A stretch of DNA of 56,314 nt, taken from Longimicrobiales bacterium. Lineage in GTDB: Bacteria > Gemmatimonadota > Gemmatimonadetes > Longimicrobiales > Gaopeijiaceae. The stretch covers positions 1 to 56,314 of the forward strand of contig JANQDZ010000003.1 of assembly GCA_028278645.1 (NCBI GenBank), read 5' to 3'. The notes beneath the pieces are model-generated. The model worked only from the letters and a program-made list of their open reading frames with translations. It searched no databases and was not told the DNA's origin. Shown here in pieces: positions 17,462 through 25,550 of this stretch. How positions within the stretch are numbered: the first letter of the stretch is position 1; each line of letters begins with the position of its first letter. The translations under genes were made by a program, and so were the position numbers.

Positions 17462-18537
17462 TCGAGGAATCGGACTACTCCGGCATCGATCGCCTCACGC
17501 ACCGGATCGCCTTTTCCAACCGAGCCATCCAGCTCACCGCCGCCGACATCGAGAGCGTTCTCTTTAGAAGCCGCTTCCACCACCTCCCGGTGGAAAAGCC
17601 CATCTTCATCTGTTCCCTTCCCCGGGCAGGAACCACCCTCCTCCTGGAGTTGCTGACAAAGAGCCCGGAGCTAGCGAGCCACACCTATCGGGACATGCCC
17701 TTCGTCATGGCGCCGGTTCTCTGGGCATCGTTTTCGGGCAGGTTCCGGGTCCGCTCCGATCCCAAGGAGCGTGCTCACGGCGACGGGATGCAGATCGACT
17801 TCGACAGCCCTGAAGCTTTCGAGGAAGTGCTGTGGCGGGCCTTTTGGCCGAAGAAGTTCAAGGGATCCACCATCCAGCCATGGAGTGAGGGGGAGTCGGT
17901 GCGGGGTTTTAAGGAGTTCTTCAAGACCCACATAAAAAAAGTCATTCATGTGAGGTCTCATGGGGAGACAAACCCAACCCGATATGTGTCCAAGAACAAC
18001 GCCAATATCGCGCGGGTCGGGTTCCTGAAGCGCCTCTTCCCCAACTGTCACGTGGTTGTGCCGGTGCGAAGACCCGTCGACCAGGCACTATCCCTCCACA
18101 GGCAACACCTGAGGTTCCTGGAAAGGCATAACCTTGATGCCTTTTCGCTGACATACATGCGCGACCTGGGTCATTTGGAGTTCGGGAAGCTACATCAACC
18201 CATCGGGTTCCCCGGCATGGATGGTATCATGGATCGGTTCTCCCCCGATGGGCTGGACTACTGGGTCGGATACTGGCGAATCGCTTTTCAGGATCTCCTG
18301 GATCGAGCCGGTGAGGTGACCTTCGTCTCATACGAGGATCTGTGCCGCGGAGGTCCCGCCGGCCTCGGGGTTTTGGCCGAGGCCCTCGGGCTGGATCCGG
18401 TGCCGCTGGCGGAGGAGGCGGGAGACCGGCTGCGGGCACCAAAGGAATACGATGTGGAGGCGGAGGCCCTGGACTCTGAGAACCTGAACGAGGCCCTGGA
18501 GATGTATGACCGCCTGGCGGCCCTGAGCGTGGTTTGA
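17458..18537 (+). CDS. PAPS-dependent sulfotransferase family protein
   Basis: The 359-residue protein carries the 5'-phosphosulfate-binding loop at about 50-62 (FICSLPRAGTTLLLELL) and the 3'-phosphate-binding region NCHVVVPVRRPVDQALSLHRQH near 195-215. These are the two hallmarks of sulfotransferases that use PAPS in the cytoplasm. GTG at 17458 forms a GTGA overlap with the small membrane gene and is chosen over an ATG at 17395, which would add 21 residues translated from inside that gene. The substrate may be a glycan lipid intermediate of the locus. It ends 20 bases before a convergent second sulfotransferase gene. Confidence 0.82.
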   Translation: MIEESDYSGIDRLTHRIAFSNRAIQLTAADIESVLFRSRFHHLPVEKPIFICSLPRAGTTLLLELLTKSPELASHTYRDMPFVMAPVLWASFSGRFRVRSDPKERAHGDGMQIDFDSPEAFEEVLWRAFWPKKFKGSTIQPWSEGESVRGFKEFFKTHIKKVIHVRSHGETNPTRYVSKNNANIARVGFLKRLFPNCHVVVPVRRPVDQALSLHRQHLRFLERHNLDAFSLTYMRDLGHLEFGKLHQPIGFPGMDGIMDRFSPDGLDYWVGYWRIAFQDLLDRAGEVTFVSYEDLCRGGPAGLGVLAEALGLDPVPLAEEAGDRLRAPKEYDVEAEALDSENLNEALEMYDRLAALSVV

Positions 18538-18557
18538 GGGCGCTCCCCGGACCCTTC

Positions 18558-19382
18558 CTACCCCTTCCCCACCCCCCTCAAGGATTCCCAGAGGTCTTCG
18601 CACGCCCGTTGGATGCTTTCATCCAGCTCCGGCGGTGGGTGCTTCCCCTTGGACTTTTTTGAAACGCCTTTGGCCATGGATTTCCGGAAGCTGATTCCGA
18701 GGAAGGAACAAATGCCTCGGAACGCGCCTTCCGGGTCCCCCGTAAGGACATCGTAGTCGGTGACCCTCACCCTTTCGGATTCGGAGAGCCCCAGCTCGAA
18801 GAAGAGGGAGTTTCGCACCCACCACTGAAGCGCCGCACACTCGTGAACGGTCAGATCGGGGCGGTAGTGTTCCAAGAACGAGTCTCTCAAATAGGAAGTC
18901 GCATTCAGAGCAAAGGAGTCGTTCGGGCCAGATTGGCTCCACTCCGAAGCCCAATCCTTCACCTGGTCTCCGAAGAACCGAATGATGGAGTTGACGGTGT
19001 CGGCGGGGTTTCGGATGGCGAAAAGGATCTTGGTCCGGCCGTCAAACTCCAGCATTTCCCGAGCTCGATGGGTTTCCACGATGGGCTTGAAGAGAACCCA
19101 ACGGGCCCGGCTCTTTTCCACCAACCCGCGGAGGGCGCCAAAATCCCTCAAGCGCCAATTCTCGAAAGCCGCAGGGTGGGTTTCGTTGTAGACGTCCAAT
19201 TCCGGGCTTCGGGAGAGGTTCTCGACCACCAGGTCCGTTCCGGAGCGGCCCGACCCGATCAGGAACAGGGGCGACGGGTTTTTGACAGGCCGGAAGAGCC
19301 GCCAGATTCTCCGCTCCAAACCGCGGGACTTCCGTTCCAGCCACCGTCGCCCGGGATGTGATTCGAACGGGACATAGGTCAT
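18558..19382 (-). CDS. sulfotransferase family protein (second, convergent)
   Basis: A 274-residue protein with the phosphosulfate-binding loop PLFLIGSGRSGTDLVVENL at about 38-56 and the 3'-phosphate-binding segment KILFAIRNPADTVNSIIRFF near 128-147. A conserved basic N-terminus (about 1-33) precedes the loop. Similarity to the neighbouring sulfotransferase is limited to the cofactor motifs, so they probably act on different acceptors rather than being a recent duplication. It is transcribed alone, toward the other sulfotransferase gene. An 870-base stretch without a convincing gene lies upstream of it. Confidence 0.82.
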   Translation of the reverse strand: MTYVPFESHPGRRWLERKSRGLERRIWRLFRPVKNPSPLFLIGSGRSGTDLVVENLSRSPELDVYNETHPAAFENWRLRDFGALRGLVEKSRARWVLFKPIVETHRAREMLEFDGRTKILFAIRNPADTVNSIIRFFGDQVKDWASEWSQSGPNDSFALNATSYLRDSFLEHYRPDLTVHECAALQWWVRNSLFFELGLSESERVRVTDYDVLTGDPEGAFRGICSFLGISFRKSMAKGVSKKSKGKHPPPELDESIQRACEDLWESLRGVGKG

Positions 19383-20253
19383 AGATCTCTCGAGTTTTCC
19401 GGAGGGGCCAAAGGATTCAGGGAACCGCTAAAAAACCGACCCACCATGTTCACCACATTGGACGCCAGCCGCAACCGTTGCCGGGAGCTGATCCAGGAGT
19501 CCCAGGCCCGTGATCACCCAGAGCGTACAACTCAGGGCCTTCGAGGAGCTTCAGGGGGGCAACTAGCCTTCCCGCGATTTCCGCGCGCGCCCCTCACCGC
19601 TGCAAACCCGCAACAGACCTGTTGGTCCCACCACACGGCCCTTTAGCAGTTCTTACCCTTCGGTATCCATAAAAACCAGAGTATGCAGAAGATCTTCGGC
19701 TTTGGAGGGCACCAAACCTCCGGGAATGAAGCTTGCAGCTTGAACAAACACCCAATAGAAACTCCCGCCAATCGACGATCCAAGGGGCTTCCGTGGCCGG
19801 CCAGACCGATTCTCAGACCGTTCTCCCACGCATCGTACCCACACCCGATCACATCAAAGCTCTGGTGGGGACCTGGGCATTTGATGGGAGGCTGATCCAA
19901 CTGCACCGAGAGCCTCAGTCAGGCGTACTCCTGGCCAAGAGCCATGAAGGCCAACAGGTGAATCCGTTAAAAGTGATTTCCAGGGGAAAGAAGCTGTCGG
20001 ACGCCGATTATTCCTAGGCCGAGATCCCCTGGCTTGGGCCATGGCGAAGAAACGTCCCTGAATTCTCATCAACTCCGACCAACTCCCGGACGAGGGCGAA
20101 GCCTCGCCGGTTAGGATCGGCTTCCGAGGACCAAACCCGCATCATCGCCTCGTGGCGCGCTCCGGGGGTGCCCCGAAGTCTTCGACGGCAGTAAAATGTC
20201 CTTAACCTGCTGGTCCGGAAACCAAATTACTCGCCCCGGGCAAGGTCTACTGC
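19383..20253. other. gene-poor interval, possible decayed sequence
   Basis: This 870-base interval lies between a minus-strand sulfotransferase gene and the MBOAT gene. It holds only short overlapping frames on both strands and none has a recognisable motif. The plus frame 19733-20017 (94 codons) contains a protein-like stretch (DHIKALVGTWAFDGRLIQ), perhaps the remnant of a longer gene, but it has no clear ribosome-binding site. Promoters for the two flanking genes must lie here, but I could not identify one convincingly. Confidence 0.4.
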
Positions 20254-21678
20254 GTGCTCTTCAACTCGTTCGCTTTCGCAGCGTTCCTCCCTGTCGCCTT
20301 TTCCCTCTACTGGCTCCTCCAAGGCCGCGTTCGAGCTCAGAACGGCTTCCTCCTCGTAGCGAGTTACGTGTTCTATGGTTGGTGGGACTGGCGTTTCCTG
20401 ATTCTCATCGCCTTCAGTTCGCTGGTCGACTATTCCGTGGGCCGGGGTTTGGCCACCGTCACCGGAGTCTGGGGCCGACGCCTTCTTCTTTCCACCAGTT
20501 TGACGGCTAACCTCGGTCTCCTGGGGTTCTTCAAATACTTCAACTTCTTCGCGGAGTCCTTTGCCGACCTCCTCTCATCCATCGGCATCCAGGCCTCATG
20601 GGTCACCCTGGAGATCATTCTCCCGGTAGGGATCTCCTTTTACACGTTCCAAACCCTTAGCTACACGCTGGATGTCTACCATGGGAAGATCGAGGCCACG
20701 AAGCATCCCGTGGCCTTCTTCGCCTATGTGAGCTTCTTCCCCCAGTTGGTTGCCGGGCCAATCGAACGAGCAAGAAACCTGCTTCCTCAGTTTCTCGAGC
20801 CCCGTGCGTTCTCACAGGAGCTAGCGGTAGACGGGCTTCGCCAGGTCCTTTGGGGGTTATTCAAGAAGATGGTCGTGGCCGACACCTGCGGCGTGGTGGT
20901 GGATGACATTTTCATCAACTACGGGGAGTATTCCTCCGTTAGTCTCTTTCTTGGCGGGTTCTTCTTCGCCGTGCAGATCTACGGAGATTTCTCAGGCTAT
21001 TCGGACGTAGCGATCGGCACGGCACGGCTCTTCGGGTTCCGCATAATGCGGAACTTCGCATTCCCCTATTTTTCGCGGGACATCGCAGAGTTCTGGCGGC
21101 GTTGGCACATCTCCCTCTCGAGCTGGTTCCGAGACTACCTCTATATCCCCCTTGGAGGGAGCCGGGCCGGAAAATGGCGGTCCCTGAGGAACATCGTTGT
21201 CATCTTCGTGGTTAGCGGATTCTGGCACGGCGCGAACTGGACGTTCATCGCGTGGGGAGCCCTGAATGCTGCCTATTTCATCCCCCTATTTTTATGGGGC
21301 GGCCACCGATCTCATCTCGACATCGTAGCTCGGGGACGGTGGTTCCCGACCGTCCGGGAAACTGCCCAGATGGCTGTCACCTTCTGTGTTACCGTCCTGG
21401 CCTGGATCTTTTTCAGAGCACAGTCGGTGCCAGAGGCGGTGGATTACATAAGGGCGATGCTCACCTCGAGCCCCATCACCCCACTCCGAGTCGCCACCGA
21501 CGCCATGGTTTTCTCCATCCTGATGCTCGCTTGGGAGTGGATCCAACGGGAGAAAGAACATGGCCTCGAACTCTCCCGGTTTCCCCGTTGGGCTCGGTGG
21601 GTTTTATATGCCGGCATCATTCTAATCATCATCGAATTCAGCAGCGGCCAACGTGAGTTCATCTATTTCCAGTTCTGA
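20254..21678 (+). CDS. MBOAT family O-acyltransferase (AlgI-like)
   Basis: This 474-residue polytopic protein is a membrane-bound O-acyltransferase. It begins MLFNSFAFAAFLPVAF from GTG 20254, the usual AlgI-type N-terminus. It contains VSFFPQLVAGPIERA, FWRRWHISLSSWFRDYLYIP and the region SGFWHGANW, whose His near residue 325 is the conserved MBOAT active-site residue. AlgI/PatA-type proteins pass acyl groups, usually acetyl, across the membrane to an SGNH-type partner that esterifies polysaccharide. The next gene encodes such a partner and overlaps or abuts it. A second MBOAT gene lies at 31.4 kb. Confidence 0.9.
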   Translation: MLFNSFAFAAFLPVAFSLYWLLQGRVRAQNGFLLVASYVFYGWWDWRFLILIAFSSLVDYSVGRGLATVTGVWGRRLLLSTSLTANLGLLGFFKYFNFFAESFADLLSSIGIQASWVTLEIILPVGISFYTFQTLSYTLDVYHGKIEATKHPVAFFAYVSFFPQLVAGPIERARNLLPQFLEPRAFSQELAVDGLRQVLWGLFKKMVVADTCGVVVDDIFINYGEYSSVSLFLGGFFFAVQIYGDFSGYSDVAIGTARLFGFRIMRNFAFPYFSRDIAEFWRRWHISLSSWFRDYLYIPLGGSRAGKWRSLRNIVVIFVVSGFWHGANWTFIAWGALNAAYFIPLFLWGGHRSHLDIVARGRWFPTVRETAQMAVTFCVTVLAWIFFRAQSVPEAVDYIRAMLTSSPITPLRVATDAMVFSILMLAWEWIQREKEHGLELSRFPRWARWVLYAGIILIIIEFSSGQREFIYFQF

Positions 21679-21682
21679 CGAG

Positions 21683-22603
21683 ATGCTGGCCTTCTTGGCT
21701 CGGGCCGCGAGGGTTTCCTTATTCCTCTTGGTCCTGGGAGGAACGTGCCGAGTTTCGAATCACTGGATGAGCCGCCTCAGCCAGCCTACGCTTGCAGATG
21801 GGGTGCGGATTCTGATCATCGGCGATTCCCATATTCAGACGACCCTCGATCCATCTCTCATCCCTGGCAGCCAGAGCGTGGCCATGAGTGCCGAACCTTT
21901 CATGGCCAGCTATTTCAAGATGATCCGGATCCTAAAAGCCAACCCGGGTGTCTCTTCCATGGTCCTGGGTTTCGGCCCTCACAACGTTGCTTTTTTCAAC
22001 GACGAGAAGTTTTCCTCCCCACAGTTCGCCGCTGAGATGTTCAGCAGGTATAACTCGCTGGTTCCATGGTGGACGTTGGGAGAGGTGCCCGTCTCAGTCA
22101 GCGAGGGGATCGTGGGGGAGGCGAGGTTGCGCTGGACCCCGAACCGGCTGCTGTTACGAAACTTCTTCCACTCCTTTGCTGGTCGCCCAACTCGGGCACC
22201 GCCGTACTTGGGTGCCTATCGGCCGCAACCTGAAGCTGAGCTCACCGAGGAGGATTTTTCTGGGGTGCTCCAGCGTCAGTTCACTCACCCCCCGTCAGAG
22301 TCGGCCTGTTCCGATGTCCAAGGCCGGTACCTGAGGAAGATGGTCGACGAGGCTTTGAACCGCGGAATCAGAGTCCTGTTGGTGGCAACACCCACCCATC
22401 GGCGGTACCGGCAATCGATCCCACCCGAGTTGACCGCCTACTATGCCGGACTCTGGGACGAACTTGTCCAAAAGCCCGGAGTGAAGGGGCTGGACCTTTC
22501 AGCCATGGATCTGCCGGATTCTGCATTCCGGAATTATGACCACGTCGCGGAACCTTTCGCGAAGCCAATCTCGGAGGAGGTCGCGAGACATATCCAGTGG
22601 TAG
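21683..22603 (+). CDS. SGNH-type acyltransferase/hydrolase-like protein with N-terminal anchor
   Basis: The 306-residue protein has an N-terminal signal-anchor (about residues 5-22) and then an SGNH-like fold. ILIIGDSHIQTTLDP holds block-I Ser49, and YDHVAEPFAKPISEEV near the C-terminus supplies an Asp-His pair for block V. Such proteins (AlgJ/AlgX-like, PatB-like) receive an acyl group from the MBOAT protein and place it on polysaccharide. ATG 21683 lies four bases after the MBOAT stop. GTG at 21653 would also be in frame with a 26-base overlap and ten more residues. The catalytic assignment is by motif only. Confidence 0.72.
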   Translation: MLAFLARAARVSLFLLVLGGTCRVSNHWMSRLSQPTLADGVRILIIGDSHIQTTLDPSLIPGSQSVAMSAEPFMASYFKMIRILKANPGVSSMVLGFGPHNVAFFNDEKFSSPQFAAEMFSRYNSLVPWWTLGEVPVSVSEGIVGEARLRWTPNRLLLRNFFHSFAGRPTRAPPYLGAYRPQPEAELTEEDFSGVLQRQFTHPPSESACSDVQGRYLRKMVDEALNRGIRVLLVATPTHRRYRQSIPPELTAYYAGLWDELVQKPGVKGLDLSAMDLPDSAFRNYDHVAEPFAKPISEEVARHIQW

Positions 22604-22711
22604 AGCCTCGCCAAAGGCGAACCCGCCCTGGAACACCCGGGGGTTCAAAACCCTTGTGCTCTTTCGGTGGGCCCTCCAGGACCTGAGCCTGCGGTCTCGG
22701 ATTTGCCCTGG

Positions 22712-23011
22712 TCAGCCGCCTGCCGCGGCGGTCACCGCTTTGGCAACTTCAGCGGATTCATCGTCGTCGACGACCGGCGCGACCTCGAGGTACATATGGG
22801 GATTCCACTGCCCGAGGTAGGTAGCCAGGGCCGAGGCGTCCGAAGCCTCGATGATCGCTACTCCCCGACGGGCGACCATGTCGTGCCACCGGCCGAGAAT
22901 GGTTGCTCCGGGCCCCGCGTCAGCCCTTTGCTCTGGCGTCATGGAAACCCACAACTCAAGGATCGGTATCCATTTGTCTTCGTCGATACTCCAGCTCACC
23001 ATGAACTTCAC
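22712..23011 (-). CDS. DUF3303-like small protein
   Basis: A 99-residue soluble protein, MKFMVSWSIDEDKW... with GRWHDMVARRGVAIIEASDA in the centre and HMYLEVAPVVDDDE near the end. This is the layout of the DUF3303 family, small ferredoxin-like dimeric alpha/beta-barrel proteins of unknown function. A purine-rich GGAGG ribosome-binding sequence sits upstream of the ATG on the minus strand. It is a single gene between the convergently oriented MBOAT/SGNH pair and the serine-hydrolase region. No catalytic residue can be named. Confidence 0.75.
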   Translation of the reverse strand: MKFMVSWSIDEDKWIPILELWVSMTPEQRADAGPGATILGRWHDMVARRGVAIIEASDASALATYLGQWNPHMYLEVAPVVDDDESAEVAKAVTAAAGG

Positions 23012-23383
23012 GCTAATACCTCCTGCTGGGGGGGGTCGGTCCGGAAAATCTCATTTGTGGGGAACGCCCCAATACGCATCGAACGGGGCTGAGATGTCAA
23101 GAATGATCTCCGGGAAGGAACCTCTTGGGGGGCAGAGAATCGGCACCTTTCAGATCATGGGCAAAGACTTGGTCCGGAAGGAAACCGGCCGGAGCCGTGA
23201 CCGGCTAGATGCGGTGGTGATTGGGTTGTTCGCCAGCATGGAGGGAATGCGTACGCCCCAGATTCGGTTTGGGCAGGCGCGGAGCTGACAAAGGAAGATC
23301 TCCAAAGGGGGACCGAGAAGTAGCGGCCAACGGAAGATCCCAGGGATAGAAGCCGCTGGAGGCAGCCCAGAGACCTTCAGGAT
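23012..23383. other. 372-base interval without a recognisable gene
   Basis: Short open frames occur on the plus strand (for example the stretch reading MISGKEPLGGQRIGTFQIMG around 23100-23160) but none shows family motifs or a convincing start. The interval should contain the promoter of the small DUF3303-like gene and the 3' end of the serine-hydrolase transcript. I found no clear hairpin-plus-T terminator. Confidence 0.4.
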
Positions 23384-25048
23384 TCAAGGACGCACCTTCT
23401 CCGACCTCCGCCGACCAATCCGCCGCGCCAACACCGCCAGGCCGAACACCCCTACCAACCCCATGGGGATCCAGAACCCCGCCCCCCACTGCCTGACTGC
23501 GGAATAGATTCGGTTCTGAATCCGGTTGAACGTGACTGCGGACCCTGCATTCCCGGCAACCACCCCTGGAGGCGGGCTGCCGTCTTTCACTCTTCGCGCA
23601 TTCAGCTCCGTTAGCTCCTCTCCCATCTTTCCACGGAGAAGCAGGTTGACGGCATCCCCCGCCCCACCCCTTTGGAAGGTGAAAGTCAAGCCCAATCTCT
23701 TTTGGGCAAATGACGTATCCGACACAGCGTACAGTGGCGTTCGGACCAGCCCAGTTTGCTGGAAAGTGAGGTGGCCCCCTTCTTCAAGCCGTACATGAAT
23801 GGACCGGCCTGGAGCGACCTCGTACTCCCCTACAAGAGCAGCGAGTGCTGAAGGAGCTACCGGTACTTCCGGAACGGCGGATTCGGAATCGTACAAGAGG
23901 AGCTCTAAAGCAAGGTTCCCTCCAAGAGCTCGGCCCGTCGAGTTCGTTAAGACCACGATCCCCTGACGTGTTTCTGGATCGAATGCGATTGAGGTGCTGA
24001 ACCCACGAGTGCTCCCGCCGTGAAGCAGGATCGGTCGGCCGGTAGGGGCGAAGCTCTGCCATGCAAGGCTTCGGCCCAGCACATGGACCTCCCGAGCCGT
24101 TTCCATCGCCTTCTCCAGCTCGATGGGGGCCTGCCCGATGTTTGCCTCAAGGAATGTGAGGAGGTCCTCCACGTTCGATCGTAACCCGACTGACCCTTCG
24201 AAAGCCTCCGAAGCTGTGATGAATGAAACAACACTGCCGTCCCGATGCCCCTTGGTCATCCAAGCACCAATGTCCCCGTCGAGGGCATACCCGGTCATTC
24301 GCATCCCCAGCGGTTCCATAACCCGTTCGTGCAGGAGGCTCGGCAAAGGGGTCCGGGCGGCTCGGGACAATACGTGACCGAGCAGTCCCGCTCCGAGGTT
24401 CGAGTACTCGACCTCTCCCCCTGGGTCACGGCGGAGTTCGTGGGAGGAAAGGAAAGCATAGAGATTCTCCACCGTGTATTCTGCAAACGGGTCCTCTCCG
24501 TCAGGGGACCAGCTGGGGAAGTCGTCTGGCAGTCGTGGGAGCCCAGATGTGTGCGTCGCAAGGTCTAAGAGGGTGATTTCCCTTCCGTTTCTCGAGGGAA
24601 CGGTGACCTCCGGCGGCAGGTGAGTCGAAACCGGGTCGTCCAGAGCCACCTCGTTCCGGGCCACCATTTCGGCGAGTAGTGTACCCGTAAAAACTTTGCT
24701 GATGGAGCCGATCTCAAATACGGAGAGTGGTCCCAATGGTCGCGCGTCGGGACCGGAACTGCCGTAGGTGAGAACGCGCCTGGTTCCGTCGGCTTCCAAC
24801 ATCCCAAGGACGATTCCAGGAGTCTCCCCGTCCTCGACGAGGTATCGAAGCATCAGTTCTGGGTGTTCGTCAGCCGGGAAGCCCTGCGCTCCTGCAGGCG
24901 CTGGAATCTGCAGGAATAGGAGGAGAAGCACGCCGAGCTTCCTGAGGATCCCTCCGGGTCGTCGTGAGGCTCCCCCCTCCCATCGGGCACGTCGTGGTAA
25001 CGGCTCCTGGAACAGCAGGCCAAATGAGGTGATTGCAGGCAGGGACAT
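23384..25048 (-). CDS. class C beta-lactamase/penicillin-binding-protein-like serine hydrolase
   Basis: A 554-residue secreted or membrane-anchored serine hydrolase. An N-terminal hydrophobic segment ending APAGAQG (about residues 35-56) looks like a signal peptide. The catalytic motifs are present: SISK with nucleophile Ser and Lys in FEIGSISKVFTGTL, YSNLGAG as the YxN element, and HGGSTRGFST as the third motif. A beta-rich C-terminal domain of about 130 residues follows, and a final helix (GFWIPMGLVGVFGLAVLA) with a basic tail anchors the protein. Members include D-aminopeptidases, esterases and true beta-lactamases; substrate cannot be deduced. It stands alone in its transcription unit. 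Confidence 0.85.
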   Translation of the reverse strand: MSLPAITSFGLLFQEPLPRRARWEGGASRRPGGILRKLGVLLLLFLQIPAPAGAQGFPADEHPELMLRYLVEDGETPGIVLGMLEADGTRRVLTYGSSGPDARPLGPLSVFEIGSISKVFTGTLLAEMVARNEVALDDPVSTHLPPEVTVPSRNGREITLLDLATHTSGLPRLPDDFPSWSPDGEDPFAEYTVENLYAFLSSHELRRDPGGEVEYSNLGAGLLGHVLSRAARTPLPSLLHERVMEPLGMRMTGYALDGDIGAWMTKGHRDGSVVSFITASEAFEGSVGLRSNVEDLLTFLEANIGQAPIELEKAMETAREVHVLGRSLAWQSFAPTGRPILLHGGSTRGFSTSIAFDPETRQGIVVLTNSTGRALGGNLALELLLYDSESAVPEVPVAPSALAALVGEYEVAPGRSIHVRLEEGGHLTFQQTGLVRTPLYAVSDTSFAQKRLGLTFTFQRGGAGDAVNLLLRGKMGEELTELNARRVKDGSPPPGVVAGNAGSAVTFNRIQNRIYSAVRQWGAGFWIPMGLVGVFGLAVLARRIGRRRSEKVRP

Positions 25049-25368
25049 GGTGGAATCGGCTGTCAGGGGGGAAAGAGGAGGAGCATTATGAGTAGGCCCA
25101 TGGACGCGTCACGGTCAAGGGACGAGCCGGGATCAAGAGGTTCGATAAGCATCCGGCGGTCGGCCCGATGGCTTCGCCCTGAACTACGACGGCCAAATCC
25201 GGATCGACTCAGTGTTGTCCGTAGAGGCTGAGATTCCGACCAGCTGTCTCGACACGAAGTGGGCGCTGCCCGGCCGGAGGCCGACATACATGCCCCGCCA
25301 GGGATCGCCCGAGAACCAAAGTTTCTCCGTTCCCTACCCTCCGGCACCAAATCGGCAACATTTCCCAC
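25049..25368. other. 320-base interval, nothing recognised
   Basis: Between the serine-hydrolase start and the tRNA terminator there is no frame with recognisable motifs. The minus frame 25063-25368 is arginine/serine-rich and looks like chance coding in GC-rich DNA. The hydrolase promoter is expected here but no clear -35/-10 pair was found. Confidence 0.4.
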
Positions 25369-25404
25369 AAAAATCGGCCCCCCGAGTCACACCCGGGAGG
25401 CCGA
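25369..25404 (-). terminator. Rho-independent terminator downstream of the tRNA gene
   Basis: On the minus strand a hairpin with arms TCGGCC...GGCCGA (25374-25404), extended by a CCCG/CGGG block with a one-base mismatch, is followed directly by TTTTT. It begins about 20 bases after the tRNA 3' end and so would end the tRNA transcript. Confidence 0.75.
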
Positions 25405-25424
25405 AAACCCCTGTAAACGTTGAG

Positions 25425-25498
25425 TGGGCCCAGCAGGACTTGAACCTGCGACCGTCGGATTATGAGTCCGCTGCTCTGACCAACTGAGCTATGGGCCC
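25425..25498 (-). tRNA. tRNA with CAU anticodon (probably Ile2, alternatively elongator Met)
   Basis: A 74-base cloverleaf on the minus strand: acceptor GGGCCCA pairing with TGGGCCC, D-arm GCTC...GAGC, anticodon loop CTCATAA (anticodon CAU), five-base variable loop CGGTC, and T-arm GCAGG-TTCAAGT-CCTGC. The 3' CCA is not encoded. The first anticodon-stem pair (27-43) reads G against A. CAU serves elongator Met, initiator Met and Ile2 after lysidine modification. Elongator-type D-arm and normal pairing at position 1-72 exclude an initiator. Ile2 is my preference by resemblance of the anticodon arm, not proven. It lies 52 bases downstream of the BaeRF-like gene, so it may share its transcript. 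Confidence 0.9.
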
Positions 25499-25550
25499 GG
25501 ACAAAGCGGGACGGAGACTCCGGTCCTCCGCCCCGCCCAGATGGAAACTA

